A stretch of DNA of 64,000 nucleotides from Streptococcus mitis (GTDB taxonomy: Bacteria; Bacillota; Bacilli; Lactobacillales; Streptococcaceae). Where the stretch lies: assembly GCF_000722765.2 (NCBI RefSeq), contig NZ_CP028415.1, forward strand, positions 502,501-566,500. Direction: 5' to 3'. The translations under genes were made by a program, and so were the position numbers. Positions 37,167-45,659 of this stretch are shown piece after piece. Under the pieces are notes generated by a model, which saw only the letters and a list, made by a program, of their open reading frames with translations, ran no database searches and was not told the DNA's origin. Numbering within the stretch: position 1 is the stretch's first letter; each line of letters begins with the position of its first letter.

Positions 37167-38617
37167 TATCGAATATCTGCACAGCTTTGTTACCGTATTT
37201 CACGCAGGCATTAATCAAAGGGGATTATCAAGTAGCTCTATATGGTTACTCTATGTCAGTGGCAGGCTATTTGAGTTGTAACTATATCCAAATGATACTT
37301 GATTGGAAGCAGGGGATTATCTTTTCGACTACTTTGAAAAATGAGTGGTTTCGTTCACTTCTGGGACTCAGTCACCACGATTTCAAGCAGAAAACAGTAG
37401 CAGAGTATATTTCCTATCAATCTAATGACCTAGATTCGTTGGAAAAGGATTACCTTCCTCCATTGATGAGTTTTATCAAACAAATTTTACGTATCATCAT
37501 TTACGCTTTCATTATTAGCAGAACAATTAATCCTATTGTATCACTGATTTTAATCTTTTCCACTGGAATTAGTATTCAAATTCCTAAAATCGTTGGGAAG
37601 TTGACCGCTAATCGTAGACAGGTTTACTTGAAAAAACAAGGAGATTACTATCGAACTTTGGAGGATTTGCTCATGGGACATCATTTGGTAAATAAACTAA
37701 CTATGTCGCATTTTTTGAATCAACAAAAGAGTTCTCTAAAGAATTTGCAGGATAAGTATTTTAAGTATGGTTTGACAAAAATTACAGGCATCTTATTGAC
37801 AGGTGTTTCTTTTGAATTCATTAGTCTTGTTCTGTTTATTTATTTAGCCTACTCTCTATCTCACCAGCAACTCGGTATTCCTGAGGTGGTGGCGAGTTTC
37901 GGATATATTAATGCTTTTTCTGAACCAATACAGGAAATCCTTTATGATTTACAAATGTTAGAGTCTGTAAAGCCTGTAATCAAGAGTTTTCAAAACATTG
38001 TTGGGAGACCCGTTTCAGTTCAAGCACCTCAACATTCTTTTGATACGATTACTTTGAAAAACATTTCCAAACAACTGGGAGAATCAAAATTGATAATTAC
38101 TTCCGCTACGATTCAAAAAGGGGATAAAATTGCGCTTATTGGTAAGAATGGGTCTGGAAAAAGTAGTCTTCTCAACATTTTAAATGGAACAGATGAAGAT
38201 TTTGAAGGACAAATTGTGCTAGATGGGCTTGTTTTGGACCATCTTTGGGGAAGATTCGGTATGATTCTGCAACAAGAACATACATTTATTTCGAGTTATG
38301 AAAATAATGTAACGCTATTCAATAGTTTCAATGAAAAATTCAGAGAAGAAGATTTTGAAAAAATTCCACCACAATCCCTGTCAGGTGGTCAGCAACAACG
38401 AATGTATTTAAATCGTGAGAAAAATCGTAAAAATCCATTGCTTATCCTAGACGAACCTTTCTCTGCCTTGGATACTAATCAGTTTAAAATGGAATTGGAA
38501 AGAGTTCTGGAACTACCAAGTGCCGTCATTGTTACTTTACATCGCCAAAACGAATTATTAAGTAAGTTTGACCAAGTTTGGGAAATTAAGAATGGAGAAC
38601 TTGTAATTTTGAAATAG
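37106..38617 (+). CDS. half-size ABC exporter (fused membrane and ATPase domains)
   Basis: A 503-residue transporter. The N-terminal membrane domain (about 1-290) has six helices. The ATPase domain (about 305-500) has Walker A GKNGSGKSS, signature LSGGQQQR, Walker B LLILDEPFSALD and H-loop TLHRQ. The Q-loop is in MILQQEHTF. It is shorter than common 570-residue exporters, with a compact ATPase lacking some helical insert. AAGGAG lies before the ATG. It is very AT-rich and alone, behind a decayed regulator, so it looks like a remnant or acquired accessory gene. Substrate unknown. Confidence 0.82.
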   Translation: MLPYLKTIRWYLFFNFLFGVVSNICTALLPYFTQALIKGDYQVALYGYSMSVAGYLSCNYIQMILDWKQGIIFSTTLKNEWFRSLLGLSHHDFKQKTVAEYISYQSNDLDSLEKDYLPPLMSFIKQILRIIIYAFIISRTINPIVSLILIFSTGISIQIPKIVGKLTANRRQVYLKKQGDYYRTLEDLLMGHHLVNKLTMSHFLNQQKSSLKNLQDKYFKYGLTKITGILLTGVSFEFISLVLFIYLAYSLSHQQLGIPEVVASFGYINAFSEPIQEILYDLQMLESVKPVIKSFQNIVGRPVSVQAPQHSFDTITLKNISKQLGESKLIITSATIQKGDKIALIGKNGSGKSSLLNILNGTDEDFEGQIVLDGLVLDHLWGRFGMILQQEHTFISSYENNVTLFNSFNEKFREEDFEKIPPQSLSGGQQQRMYLNREKNRKNPLLILDEPFSALDTNQFKMELERVLELPSAVIVTLHRQNELLSKFDQVWEIKNGELVILK

Positions 38618-38633
38618 CTAAATTATAAAGAAT

Positions 38634-38675
38634 AAAACGCATAGTATCAAGGTTCAGGAGATACCGTTTTTCTTT
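38634..38675 (+). terminator. degenerate hairpin, relative of the 61445 element
   Basis: AAAACGCATAGTATCAAGGTT matches one arm of the hairpin at 61445-61489. The other arm is shortened to GATACCGTTTTT. It can still fold and end in T residues, so it probably terminates the exporter gene. Confidence 0.5.
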
Positions 38676-38756
38676 TTATAATAAGGAATCTAAAATTTCT
38701 TGCTTCCTCTATCTATTCAATTGATAGGTTTCGTCAGAGAAAGACTATAAAATTTT

Positions 38757-38765
38757 TGATATAAT
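38757..38765 (+). promoter_or_regulatory. extended -10 promoter of the DUF389 gene
   Basis: TGA-TATAAT is about 140 bases upstream of the DUF389 start. The leader between them holds no convincing gene or riboswitch fold by eye. Confidence 0.5.
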
Positions 38766-38906
38766 GTTAAGGATGGACTGACGGATACTTAAAGGATCAT
38801 TTTCAAAAGAATAACAGATGGGAAGAAAAATATGTAAGATTGGACAGAAACTTCTCTACCATCATCCATGCAGAAACAAGATTATATGAAGTAAAAGGAG
38901 TAACCA

Positions 38907-39956
38907 ATGACCGGAAACTATTCAACACGTGAATACCGTGAGAAATTATATGATGATCTTCATGTTCGATTAAGAGATATAGGGATTTTGATGTGTGCGA
39001 TTTTTATTGCCTCTATCGGCCTAAATATGAATTCAACAGCTGTCATTATTGGAGCTATGCTGATTTCCCCTCTTATGACACCGATTGTTGGACTCGGATT
39101 TGGTTTAGCTATTTTTGATACGCGTTTAATCAAGCAATCTCTAGAGGTTTTATTTACTCAAGTATTGGTCAGTTTGCTTGTCTCGGCTCTGTATTTCTGG
39201 ATTTCTCCCTTATCTTATGAAAGTAGCGAATTGATTGCACGAACCTCTCCAACCATTTGGGATGTGCTCATTGCTATTGCTGGTGGGATAGCAGGCGTAA
39301 TTGGTTCAAGGAAAAAAGAAGCAAACAATATCGTGCCAGGAGTAGCCATTGCAACAGCTCTGATGCCACCTATCTGTACTGCAGGTTACGGTTTAGCTAA
39401 TGGAAATGTACGATTTTTATTTGGAGCTCTCTATCTTTTCTTGATCAACTGTGTTTTTATCATGCTAACCAACATTGTTGGAACAAGAATTTTAATGAGA
39501 AAATCTCCCTTAAGTTCATTTAAAGAGCTCAACATTAAAATGAGAATTGGGTTGATATCCTTGATTGTATTATTGATTCTTCCAGCTAGTTATTCAGCAG
39601 TCACTCTGACGATAGATCAAGCGCGAAAAGAAGGAATCAAACAGTTTGTAGGAAAAGAGTTCGCCAATCACACGGTCATTAATCAAGTCTACAAGTCAAG
39701 GAACAATGAATTGGTCTTGACGGTTGTTGGAGATCCGATTTCAGAAGAAGAATTAGAAACGCTCCACCAAAAACAAGCCTCTTACGGTATTCAATCTGTT
39801 CAATTGAAAGTCAATCAAGTCCATAATTCGACAAAATTAGACAGTGATACGACCAAGGAATTTTATGAAACCATTAACAAGTATATCAATCAAAAACTCT
39901 CTGAAAAGGATTCACAAAAAGATCTCGTAAAAGAAAATGAAGCAGACAAGGATTGA
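38907..39956 (+). CDS. DUF389 membrane protein
   Basis: A 349-residue protein. The DUF389 core (about residues 20-205) has six hydrophobic helices with the family motifs IIGAMLISPLMTPIVGLG, AGGIAGVIGSRKKEANNIVPGVAIATALMPP and CTAGYGLANG. A further TM helix (about 210-230) and a soluble C-terminal domain follow. Function is not established. AAAAGGAG precedes the ATG. Confidence 0.85.
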   Translation: MTGNYSTREYREKLYDDLHVRLRDIGILMCAIFIASIGLNMNSTAVIIGAMLISPLMTPIVGLGFGLAIFDTRLIKQSLEVLFTQVLVSLLVSALYFWISPLSYESSELIARTSPTIWDVLIAIAGGIAGVIGSRKKEANNIVPGVAIATALMPPICTAGYGLANGNVRFLFGALYLFLINCVFIMLTNIVGTRILMRKSPLSSFKELNIKMRIGLISLIVLLILPASYSAVTLTIDQARKEGIKQFVGKEFANHTVINQVYKSRNNELVLTVVGDPISEEELETLHQKQASYGIQSVQLKVNQVHNSTKLDSDTTKEFYETINKYINQKLSEKDSQKDLVKENEADKD

Positions 39957-40034
39957 AGATATTGACCTTATCTAACTCATGAAAGCAAATCTTGTGTGGT
40001 GGTTTGGTCAATCACTACTAGCTCGGATTAAATA

Positions 40035-40138
40035 ATACTCTTCGAAAATCAAATTCAAACCACGTCAGCGTCGCCTTACCGTACTCAAGTACAGCTTGCG
40101 GCTAGCTTCCTAGTTTGCTTTTTGATTTTCATTGAGTA
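40035..40138 (-). repeat. BOX element (A-C type, short)
   Basis: ATACTCTTCGAAAATC to GATTTTCATTGAGTA, nearly identical to the copy at 34502-34606 and in the same orientation, without boxB. It lies between the convergent DUF389 gene and thrS. Confidence 0.85.
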
Positions 40139-40140
40139 AA

Positions 40141-40178
40141 AATATAAAAAGCAACAGCTGTTTCAGTTGTTGCTTTTT
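40141..40178 (-). terminator. terminator after thrS
   Basis: AAAAAGCAACA and TGTTGCTTTTT form an 11-bp stem, with T residues on the minus strand (TATATTTTT). Confidence 0.8.
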
Positions 40179-40199
40179 AGCTAGCTAGGATTTTATCTC

Positions 40200-42141
40200 T
40201 TATTTCTCAACGCGTGATTTGTTGGCGATATCAGCTAGGATAGCTTGAACAAAGTCATCTACTGAGACAGTTTGTGTTTCTTTTTGGCCATAGCGACGAA
40301 CGTTAACAGTTCCGTCTTCCATTTCCTTGTCTCCAACGATCAATTGGTAAGGAATCTTGCTTGTTTGTGAAGCACGGATCTTGAACTGCATTTTTTCATT
40401 GCGCTCATCTACGTCTGCACGGACACCACGGTCACGGAGTTTCTTAGCTACTTCCCATGCGTAGTCTACGTGTTTTTCGTTAGATACTGGGATGAGGGTT
40501 ACTTGGTGTGGTGCAAGCCATGTTGGGAAGGCACCCTTGTAGTTCTCAATCAAGATAGCTGTGAAGCGTTCCATAGTTGAGATAACTCCACGGTGGATCA
40601 TAACTGGACGGTGCTCTTCACCATCAGCTCCGATGTATTTAAGGTCGAAGCGTTCTGGAAGCAAGAAGTCAAGTTGGATAGTAGAAAGAGTTTCTTCTTT
40701 TCCAAGAGCGGTCTTAACTTGAATATCCAATTTTGGTCCGTAGAAGGCTGCTTCACCTTCGGCTTCAAAGTAGTCCACGCCCATTTCATCAAGGGCTGCA
40801 CGAAGCATGGTTTGAGCATTTTCCCACATCTCATCGTTGTCAAAGTACTTGTGAGTATCTTGAGGGTCACGAAGAGAGAGGCGGAAGCGATATTCAGTCA
40901 AGTTGAAGTCTTCATAAACATCGATAATCAACTGAAGAGCACGTTGGAATTCTTCTTGGATTTGTTCTGGAGTCACAAAGAGGTGACCATCGTTGAGTGA
41001 CATTTCACGTACACGTTGAAGACCAGTCAGGGAACCAGATTTTTCGTAGCGGTGCATCATACCGATTTCAGCGATACGGATTGGCAACTCACGGTAAGAG
41101 TGAACATGGTGTTTGAAGACTTGGATGTGGTGCGGACAGTTCATTGGACGAAGGACAAATTCTTCCCCGTCACCCATGTCCATAGTTGGGAACATGTCTT
41201 CTTGGTAATGATCCCAGTGACCAGAAGTCTTGTAAAGTTCAACAGAAGCAAGTGGTGGAGTGTATACGTGTTGGTAGCCTGAAGCCAACTCTTTGTCAAC
41301 GATATAGCGTTCTAACTCACGACGGATAGTCACCATTTGGCAACCAGAATGGAAGTCCTTGACCAACTTCTTGAGAAATCATGAAGAGGTCAAGCTCTTT
41401 ACCAAGTTTACGGTGGTCACGTTCCTTAGCTTCTTCACGCATTTGGAGGTAGTTTTTCAAGTCTTTTTTGTCAAACCAAGCTGTACCATAGATACGTTGC
41501 ATCATAGCGTTATCACTATTTCCACGCCAGTAAGCACCAGCTACATGGAGAAGGTGGAAGATTTGGATACGGCCTGTTGATGGGACGTGAGGGCCACGGC
41601 AAAGGTCTACATACTCACCTTGACGATAGATAGTCAAACCACCTTCGTCTTCAGAGTGTTCTTCAATCAATTCCAACTTGTAAGGGTCGTTTTTAAAGAT
41701 TTCACGTGCCTCGTCTTTAGTCACTTCTTCACGAATTGATGGGAAGTTTTCTTTGACAATTTTTTGCATTTCTTCTTCGATGCGAGGAAGGTCTTCGTTA
41801 GAGATTTGACCAGCTGTGTTGTCAGTATCGTAGTAGAAGCCGTCCTCGATGGCTGGACCAACACCCAAGTGAATGTCTGGGAAAAGACGACGAGCTGCTT
41901 GGGCAAACAAGTGAGCGGCTGAGTGACGCAAGATTGGAAGGGCATCTTCGTGGTCAGGTGTCACAATTTCGATGCTTCCATCTTCAGTGATAGCACGAGT
42001 AGTGTCGATGAGTTTGCCGTTAAATTTACCAGCAAGAGCTTTTTTAGCTAGGGAATTGCTGATAGATTGGGCTATTTCAAAAGTAGTAACGCCAGATTCG
42101 AATTCACGAACAGCGCCATCTGGGAAAGTAATGTTAATCAT
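40200..42141 (-). pseudogene. thrS: threonyl-tRNA synthetase, frame broken by a 2-nt deletion
   Basis: Class II synthetase that charges tRNA-Thr. The first frame (42141 down to about 41317) has the TGS domain, the editing domain ([10 protein letters not shown]) and ends ...[10 protein letters not shown]. The second frame (about 41334 to 40200) resumes [12 protein letters not shown] and includes motif 2 and 3 regions ([19 protein letters not shown]) and the anticodon domain. Where GGTGCGACTATC would be expected the sequence reads GGTGACTATC. Restoring two bases gives 1944 nt, or 647 residues, the usual size. Since the gene should be essential, a sequencing error or a very recent mutation is likely. 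GGAG precedes the ATG, and a T-box leader controls it. Confidence 0.85.
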
Positions 42142-42214
42142 GATGTTCTCCTTACTTATATTATTGACGAATGTGTTAACCCTATTCTGAAAACAGAGAC
42201 AGAGGACTGTGAAA

Positions 42215-42433
42215 GCTAGAAAAACAAAGAGCGACATCCTCAAAAGGACGTCGCAACGTGGTTCCACCTTCATTTATGTTCCTCAAAAAAGAGGGACACC
42301 TCTGATTGGCTCTAACGTGGCCACCGTTTTATGTTTTCATAAAAAAGTCAAGAGTAGTATCAGTTTAGGCTCTCTATGCGTTTCCAGCAACCACGCACTC
42401 TCTAGTAGAAAGGGACTAAGTGACTTGTCTCTA
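42215..42433 (-). promoter_or_regulatory. T-box leader of thrS
   Basis: Minus strand contains the T-box core GAAGGTGGAACCACG at about 42257-42271. A terminator follows, pairing GCGACGTCCT with AGGATGTCGC (42231-42254), then T residues. The region upstream to the promoter (about 42433) holds the stem I part, which I could not fold in detail. Uncharged tRNA-Thr should induce thrS. Confidence 0.88.
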
Positions 42434-42439
42434 TGGATT

Positions 42440-42467
42440 ATTATAGCATGATTGTGAGATTTTTCAA
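42440..42467 (-). promoter_or_regulatory. promoter of thrS
   Basis: TGC-TATAAT (-10 hexamer at 42440-42445) with TTGAAA (42462-42467) 16 bp upstream on the minus strand. It overlaps the end of the next small membrane protein gene. Confidence 0.65.
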
Positions 42468-42838
42468 GGATTTTGTGAAAGTTTTTTGTTTTTCATTTTT
42501 TGTAGAATATGCTTGATACCAATACCGGAAGCCAGACCCATCAGAGCCAAGGTTTCATAGGCTAAAAAGTAAAACCAGATAAATTCACCAAAGGTTATGA
42601 TAGTAAAGCAAAAGAGCAGTCCGTTACCAATTAACCACCAAAGTGAGAAACGGACACGGTAGCTATAAAGTAGCGATATAATCAAGATTACCAGAGGTGT
42701 AAAGAAGAGAATATTATTTACGTAGAGACTCTTGAGCAAAAGGGGGTCAGAAACAACTAGCAAGAACAACTCATAAAGTGGCCAATAAAAGAAAAAGATG
42801 ACCAGATAGTAGGGGAGATGGGAATAGAATCTAGGCAT
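42464..42838 (-). CDS. small integral membrane protein
   Basis: A 124-residue protein with about four TM helices and a basic C-terminus (KMKNKKLSQNP). I do not recognise a named family. The frame is open 30 codons upstream, but GAGGTG sits properly before the ATG at 42838. It lies between thrS and rpsO on the thrS strand. The thrS promoter overlaps its 3' end, so some co-transcription is possible. Confidence 0.6.
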   Translation of the reverse strand: MPRFYSHLPYYLVIFFFYWPLYELFLLVVSDPLLLKSLYVNNILFFTPLVILIISLLYSYRVRFSLWWLIGNGLLFCFTIITFGEFIWFYFLAYETLALMGLASGIGIKHILQKMKNKKLSQNP

Positions 42839-42921
42839 GCTAATCACCTCGTTTAAAAACAGATAACTTAGATTTCTTGCTATAATTATTATAGCATGTT
42901 TAAAACAAGAAAGTAAATCTG

Positions 42922-42950
42922 TTGACAAAGAAGTTAGTTATTGGTAGAAT
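42922..42950 (+). promoter_or_regulatory. promoter of rpsO
   Basis: TTGACA (42922-42927) and TAGAAT (42945-42950) with a 17-bp spacer, a near-consensus promoter. Confidence 0.8.
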
Positions 42951-42960
42951 AGGGATTGTC

Positions 42961-43036
42961 GTAAAGACAAATAACTTCTTCTTGGTTACAGGCATGCCAA
43001 CCTGTCACTCGGATGAAGCCAAATAAAAAGGAGAAA
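42961..43036 (+). promoter_or_regulatory. probable S15 leader (autoregulatory RNA)
   Basis: The 5' UTR of rpsO contains ACAGG...CCTGT and an outer TTGG...CCAA pairing that together could form a multi-branched structure just before the ribosome site. S15 proteins repress their own mRNA through such leaders in many bacteria. The fold here was judged by eye. Confidence 0.45.
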
Positions 43037-43040
43037 CATC

Positions 43041-43310
43041 ATGGCAATCTCAAAAGAGAAAAAAAATGAAATCATCGCACAATATGCACGTCACGAAGGT
43101 GATACAGGTTCAGTAGAGGTTCAAGTTGCTGTCCTTACTTGGGAAATCAACCACCTTAACGAACACATCAAACAACACAAAAAAGACCACGCTACTTACC
43201 GTGGATTGATGAAAAAAATCGGTCGCCGTCGTAACTTGCTTGCATACTTGCGTAAAAACGACGTTAACCGTTACCGTGAGTTGATCAACTCTCTAGGACT
43301 TCGTCGCTAA
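43041..43310 (+). CDS. rpsO: 30S ribosomal protein S15
   Basis: An 89-residue ribosomal protein that binds the central domain of 16S rRNA. The family motifs [32 protein letters not shown] and [13 protein letters not shown] are complete. AAAAGGAG precedes the ATG. Its terminator has a UUCG loop. Confidence 0.98.
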   Translation: MAISKEKKNEIIAQYARHEGDTGSVEVQVAVLTWEINHLNEHIKQHKKDHATYRGLMKKIGRRRNLLAYLRKNDVNRYRELINSLGLRR

Positions 43311-43336
43311 TCTGCTTTATTTTCCACTTACATTGC

Positions 43337-43394
43337 GTTGTCACCTTACCTCGATATACTCAAGTATAATCTTCGGTTACGGTTCCTAGCACTG
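43337..43394 (+). repeat. 58-bp BOX-related repeat, copy 1
   Basis: GTTGTCACCTTACC to TTCCTAGCACTG. It matches copy 2 at 43671-43728 with five mismatches and no gaps. Its pattern (GTC-CCTTACC ... CTCAAGTAT ... TACGGTTCCTAG) resembles the boxA part of the BOX elements. Confidence 0.6.
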
Positions 43395-43416
43395 TAAGGT
43401 AAAATAAACCAGATAT

Positions 43417-43439
43417 TCTCCCTTCGGGGAGATTTTTTT
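43417..43439 (+). terminator. terminator of rpsO with UUCG tetraloop
   Basis: TCTCCC-TTCG-GGGAGA followed by T7. Confidence 0.9.
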
Positions 43440-43509
43440 GTTTCACTAAAAATTTTGTACAACCTTCGCCTCGTCGCTAGTCTATAAACGGTTTATCCAG
43501 CAAGACTGG

Positions 43510-43537
43510 AGCTCTCTGATTTTTAGAGGGCTTTTTG
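43510..43537 (+). terminator. terminator-like hairpin 2 in the rpsO-permease spacer
   Basis: AGCTCTCT and AGAGGGCT pair (one G-T) and are followed by TTTT. The same stem recurs at 43643-43670. Confidence 0.6.
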
Positions 43538-43642
43538 TTTTTATCTGCTTGCTTAAGCCGTGTTCAATTGAGCATATCTTGATAATGAAGCTACTCTAAA
43601 TTGGATAGCTTTTTTGTATGGATTTTATCCCAATCTCAAATC

Positions 43643-43670
43643 AGCTCTCTGACTTCAGAGGGCTTTTTTT
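43643..43670 (+). terminator. terminator-like hairpin 3 in the rpsO-permease spacer
   Basis: AGCTCTCT, then GACTTC, then AGAGGGCT and T6. Copy of the stem at 43510. Apart from these hairpins and the two 58-bp repeats, the 526-base spacer holds no gene I can support. Confidence 0.6.
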
Positions 43671-43728
43671 GTTGTCACCTTACCTTGATATGCTCAAGTA
43701 TTATCTTTGGTTACGGTTCCTAGCGCTG
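43671..43728 (+). repeat. 58-bp BOX-related repeat, copy 2
   Basis: GTTGTCACCTTACC to TTCCTAGCGCTG, the second copy of the repeat at 43337. It starts directly after the hairpin at 43643-43670. Confidence 0.6.
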
Positions 43729-43758
43729 CAAAACCAACTATATTCATTTGTTCTCATC

Positions 43759-43787
43759 TTGTTACACAGTTGAAAATATGGTATACT
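43759..43787 (+). promoter_or_regulatory. promoter of the siderophore-type uptake operon
   Basis: TTGTTA (43759-43764), 17-bp spacer, TGG-extended TATACT (43782-43787). The leader to the ATG at 43837 is about 42 bases. I see no obvious Fur-type or MtsR-type palindrome. Confidence 0.65.
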
Positions 43788-43836
43788 TTTTATGAGATTT
43801 TTCTAAATTTTTAAGATTCTATCAAAGGAGGTTTGC

Positions 43837-44883
43837 ATGCTTTCCAAATTTTCTGGAAGCCGACAAGACCAGCAATTTGTGTTACTTTTAGTTATTTTGC
43901 TAAGTATTTTAGGGATTTCTCTCTTTCTAGCAGTTTCAATGGGATCCGTTGCGATTGAACTAGGAGATACCTATCGGATTATTTTGAGCAGGTTGGGATT
44001 TCCTCTTGAGATAGGAGAGGTTTCCAAGTCTACTCTTGCCATTGTATGGAATATGAGATTCCCTCGAGTATTGTTAGGTCTGATAGTAGGAGCAGGCCTT
44101 TCTATGTGTGGTAGCGTGATGCAGTCTACAGTGAACAATCCCATCGCAGAGCCTTATGTCTTAGGAATCTCTGCGGGTGCAACTCTAGGTGCAACCTTGA
44201 GCATCATTCTTGGTTTAAAAGTGATGATTAGCCTTGGAGCTTTTCTTGGAGCTATTTTAGCAACAATTGCTGTCCTCATCATTGCCTCTATGCAGGGAAG
44301 GATGACAACTTCCAGTCTGATTTTATCGGGAACGGTGGTCAACGCTCTCTTTCTGGCCTTTTCAAACTTTATTATCTCAGTTGGGGCTAATGCGGACAGT
44401 GTGATGACCATTAAGTTTTGGACAATGGGTTCGCTCGCTGGGACTACCTGGTCTGACTTAGTCCTGCCAACTATAGTAGTGGGAATGGCCTTTCTATTTT
44501 TCGCTACCCAGTATCGTGTTTTTAATGCCATGATGATGGGAGATGAGGCTGCTTTAACTTTGGGAATTCCTTTACGCTTTTATTGGTATCTTTATGTGAC
44601 AATGGTGGCTGTGCTGACAGCAGTCTTAGTGGCAACCTGTGGGATTATTGGATTTGTCGGTCTGATTACTCCTCACTTAGCTCGAGGGTTAGTAGGAACG
44701 AATTATAAGAGACTTTTTCCTGTTGCGACCATACTGGGTGCCCTCTTTGTCATCTGGGCAGATGTACTCTCTCGTGTCACTATTCCAAATGCTGAGTTGC
44801 CGATTGGTATTTTCACGGCCTTGGTAGGTGCTCCCTTCTTTATTTACATTGTTGGAGGTAGGCGAAGGGAGGTGAGGGGCTGA
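43837..44883 (+). CDS. FecCD-family iron-siderophore ABC permease
   Basis: A 348-residue BtuC/FecD-type permease with about ten helices. The family motifs NMRFPRVLLGLIVGAGLSMCG, GGAGG-like region NNPIAEPYVLGISAGATLG, and GFVGLITPHLAR are intact. It imports iron-siderophore or related complexes. It is the only permease gene in the operon, so it would act as a homodimer. AAAGGAGG stands before the ATG. The ATPase gene follows one base after its stop. Confidence 0.92.
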   Translation: MLSKFSGSRQDQQFVLLLVILLSILGISLFLAVSMGSVAIELGDTYRIILSRLGFPLEIGEVSKSTLAIVWNMRFPRVLLGLIVGAGLSMCGSVMQSTVNNPIAEPYVLGISAGATLGATLSIILGLKVMISLGAFLGAILATIAVLIIASMQGRMTTSSLILSGTVVNALFLAFSNFIISVGANADSVMTIKFWTMGSLAGTTWSDLVLPTIVVGMAFLFFATQYRVFNAMMMGDEAALTLGIPLRFYWYLYVTMVAVLTAVLVATCGIIGFVGLITPHLARGLVGTNYKRLFPVATILGALFVIWADVLSRVTIPNAELPIGIFTALVGAPFFIYIVGGRRREVRG

Positions 44884-44884
44884 T

Positions 44885-45640
44885 ATGGACTTGATTTGTC
44901 AGGATGTCCACTTTGGACTGGGAGAGAAGAAAATCCTCAAAGGAGTCTCTCTTAAGGTTGAGGGGAATCAATTTCACACGATATTAGGACCAAATGGAAG
45001 CGGGAAAACCAGTCTACTTAAACTCCTTTATCGTCAGGAAAAGGTGGACAAAGGCTTGATAAGCCTAGATGGAAAGCCTCTGGAACAATGGACGCTCAAA
45101 GAAACAGCCAAGCAAATGGCAGTTGTGACCCAGTTTAACCAGCTGCAGTTTGATTGTACAGTTGAGGAAATCGTCTTGCTGGGAAGAACTCCCCACCTCT
45201 CTTTTTTACAGAAGGAAAGGGAAAGGGATTTTACACTCGTTCAAGATGCCCTCGTTAAGGTGGATATGCTCGAGAAGAAAACTCGTCTCTATTCGTCTCT
45301 GTCAGGGGGAGAGAAACAGCGAGTCTTACTAGCCCGCGCCTTGGCGCAAGAACCGACTCTCTTGCTACTGGACGAACCAACCAATCACCTGGATATCAAG
45401 TATCAGCTAGACTTGTTGGCCATTGTGAAGGAGCTCAAGGTCAATGTTCTAGCTGTCCTGCATGATATTCAACTTGCTTGTCGCTATTCGGATTATCTCT
45501 ATCTAATGAAAGAGGGAGAAATCCTTTACCAAGGGACTCCAAAGGAGACCATCACCCCTGAGTCATTGCAAACTGTATACGGAGTTCAAAGTCAGGTTAC
45601 TTGGACTGAGGATCAGCAAGCCATGATTTACTATTTATAA
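44885..45640 (+). CDS. iron-siderophore ABC ATPase (FecE/FepC type)
   Basis: A 251-residue ATPase of the FepC/BtuD group. Walker A is GPNGSGKTS (about residues 36-44), signature LSGGEKQRV, Walker B LLLDEPTNHLDI, H-loop LHDIQLA. TEEIVLLGRTPHL-like VEEIVLLGRTPH near residue 95 is typical for this group. It pairs with the preceding permease. Confidence 0.93.
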   Translation: MDLICQDVHFGLGEKKILKGVSLKVEGNQFHTILGPNGSGKTSLLKLLYRQEKVDKGLISLDGKPLEQWTLKETAKQMAVVTQFNQLQFDCTVEEIVLLGRTPHLSFLQKERERDFTLVQDALVKVDMLEKKTRLYSSLSGGEKQRVLLARALAQEPTLLLLDEPTNHLDIKYQLDLLAIVKELKVNVLAVLHDIQLACRYSDYLYLMKEGEILYQGTPKETITPESLQTVYGVQSQVTWTEDQQAMIYYL

Positions 45641-45659
45641 GAATGAAAAGGAAAACAAG

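Noticed and set aside
38819..38890. Tiny plus-strand frame (about 23 codons) in the leader of the DUF389 gene
   Set aside because: There is no good ribosome site and no conserved feature, so it cannot be told from chance.
41317..41340. Programmed ribosomal frameshift in thrS
   Set aside because: There is no slippery heptamer or downstream pseudoknot that I can see, and ThrRS is not known to use frameshifting. A 2-nt deletion explains the length exactly.
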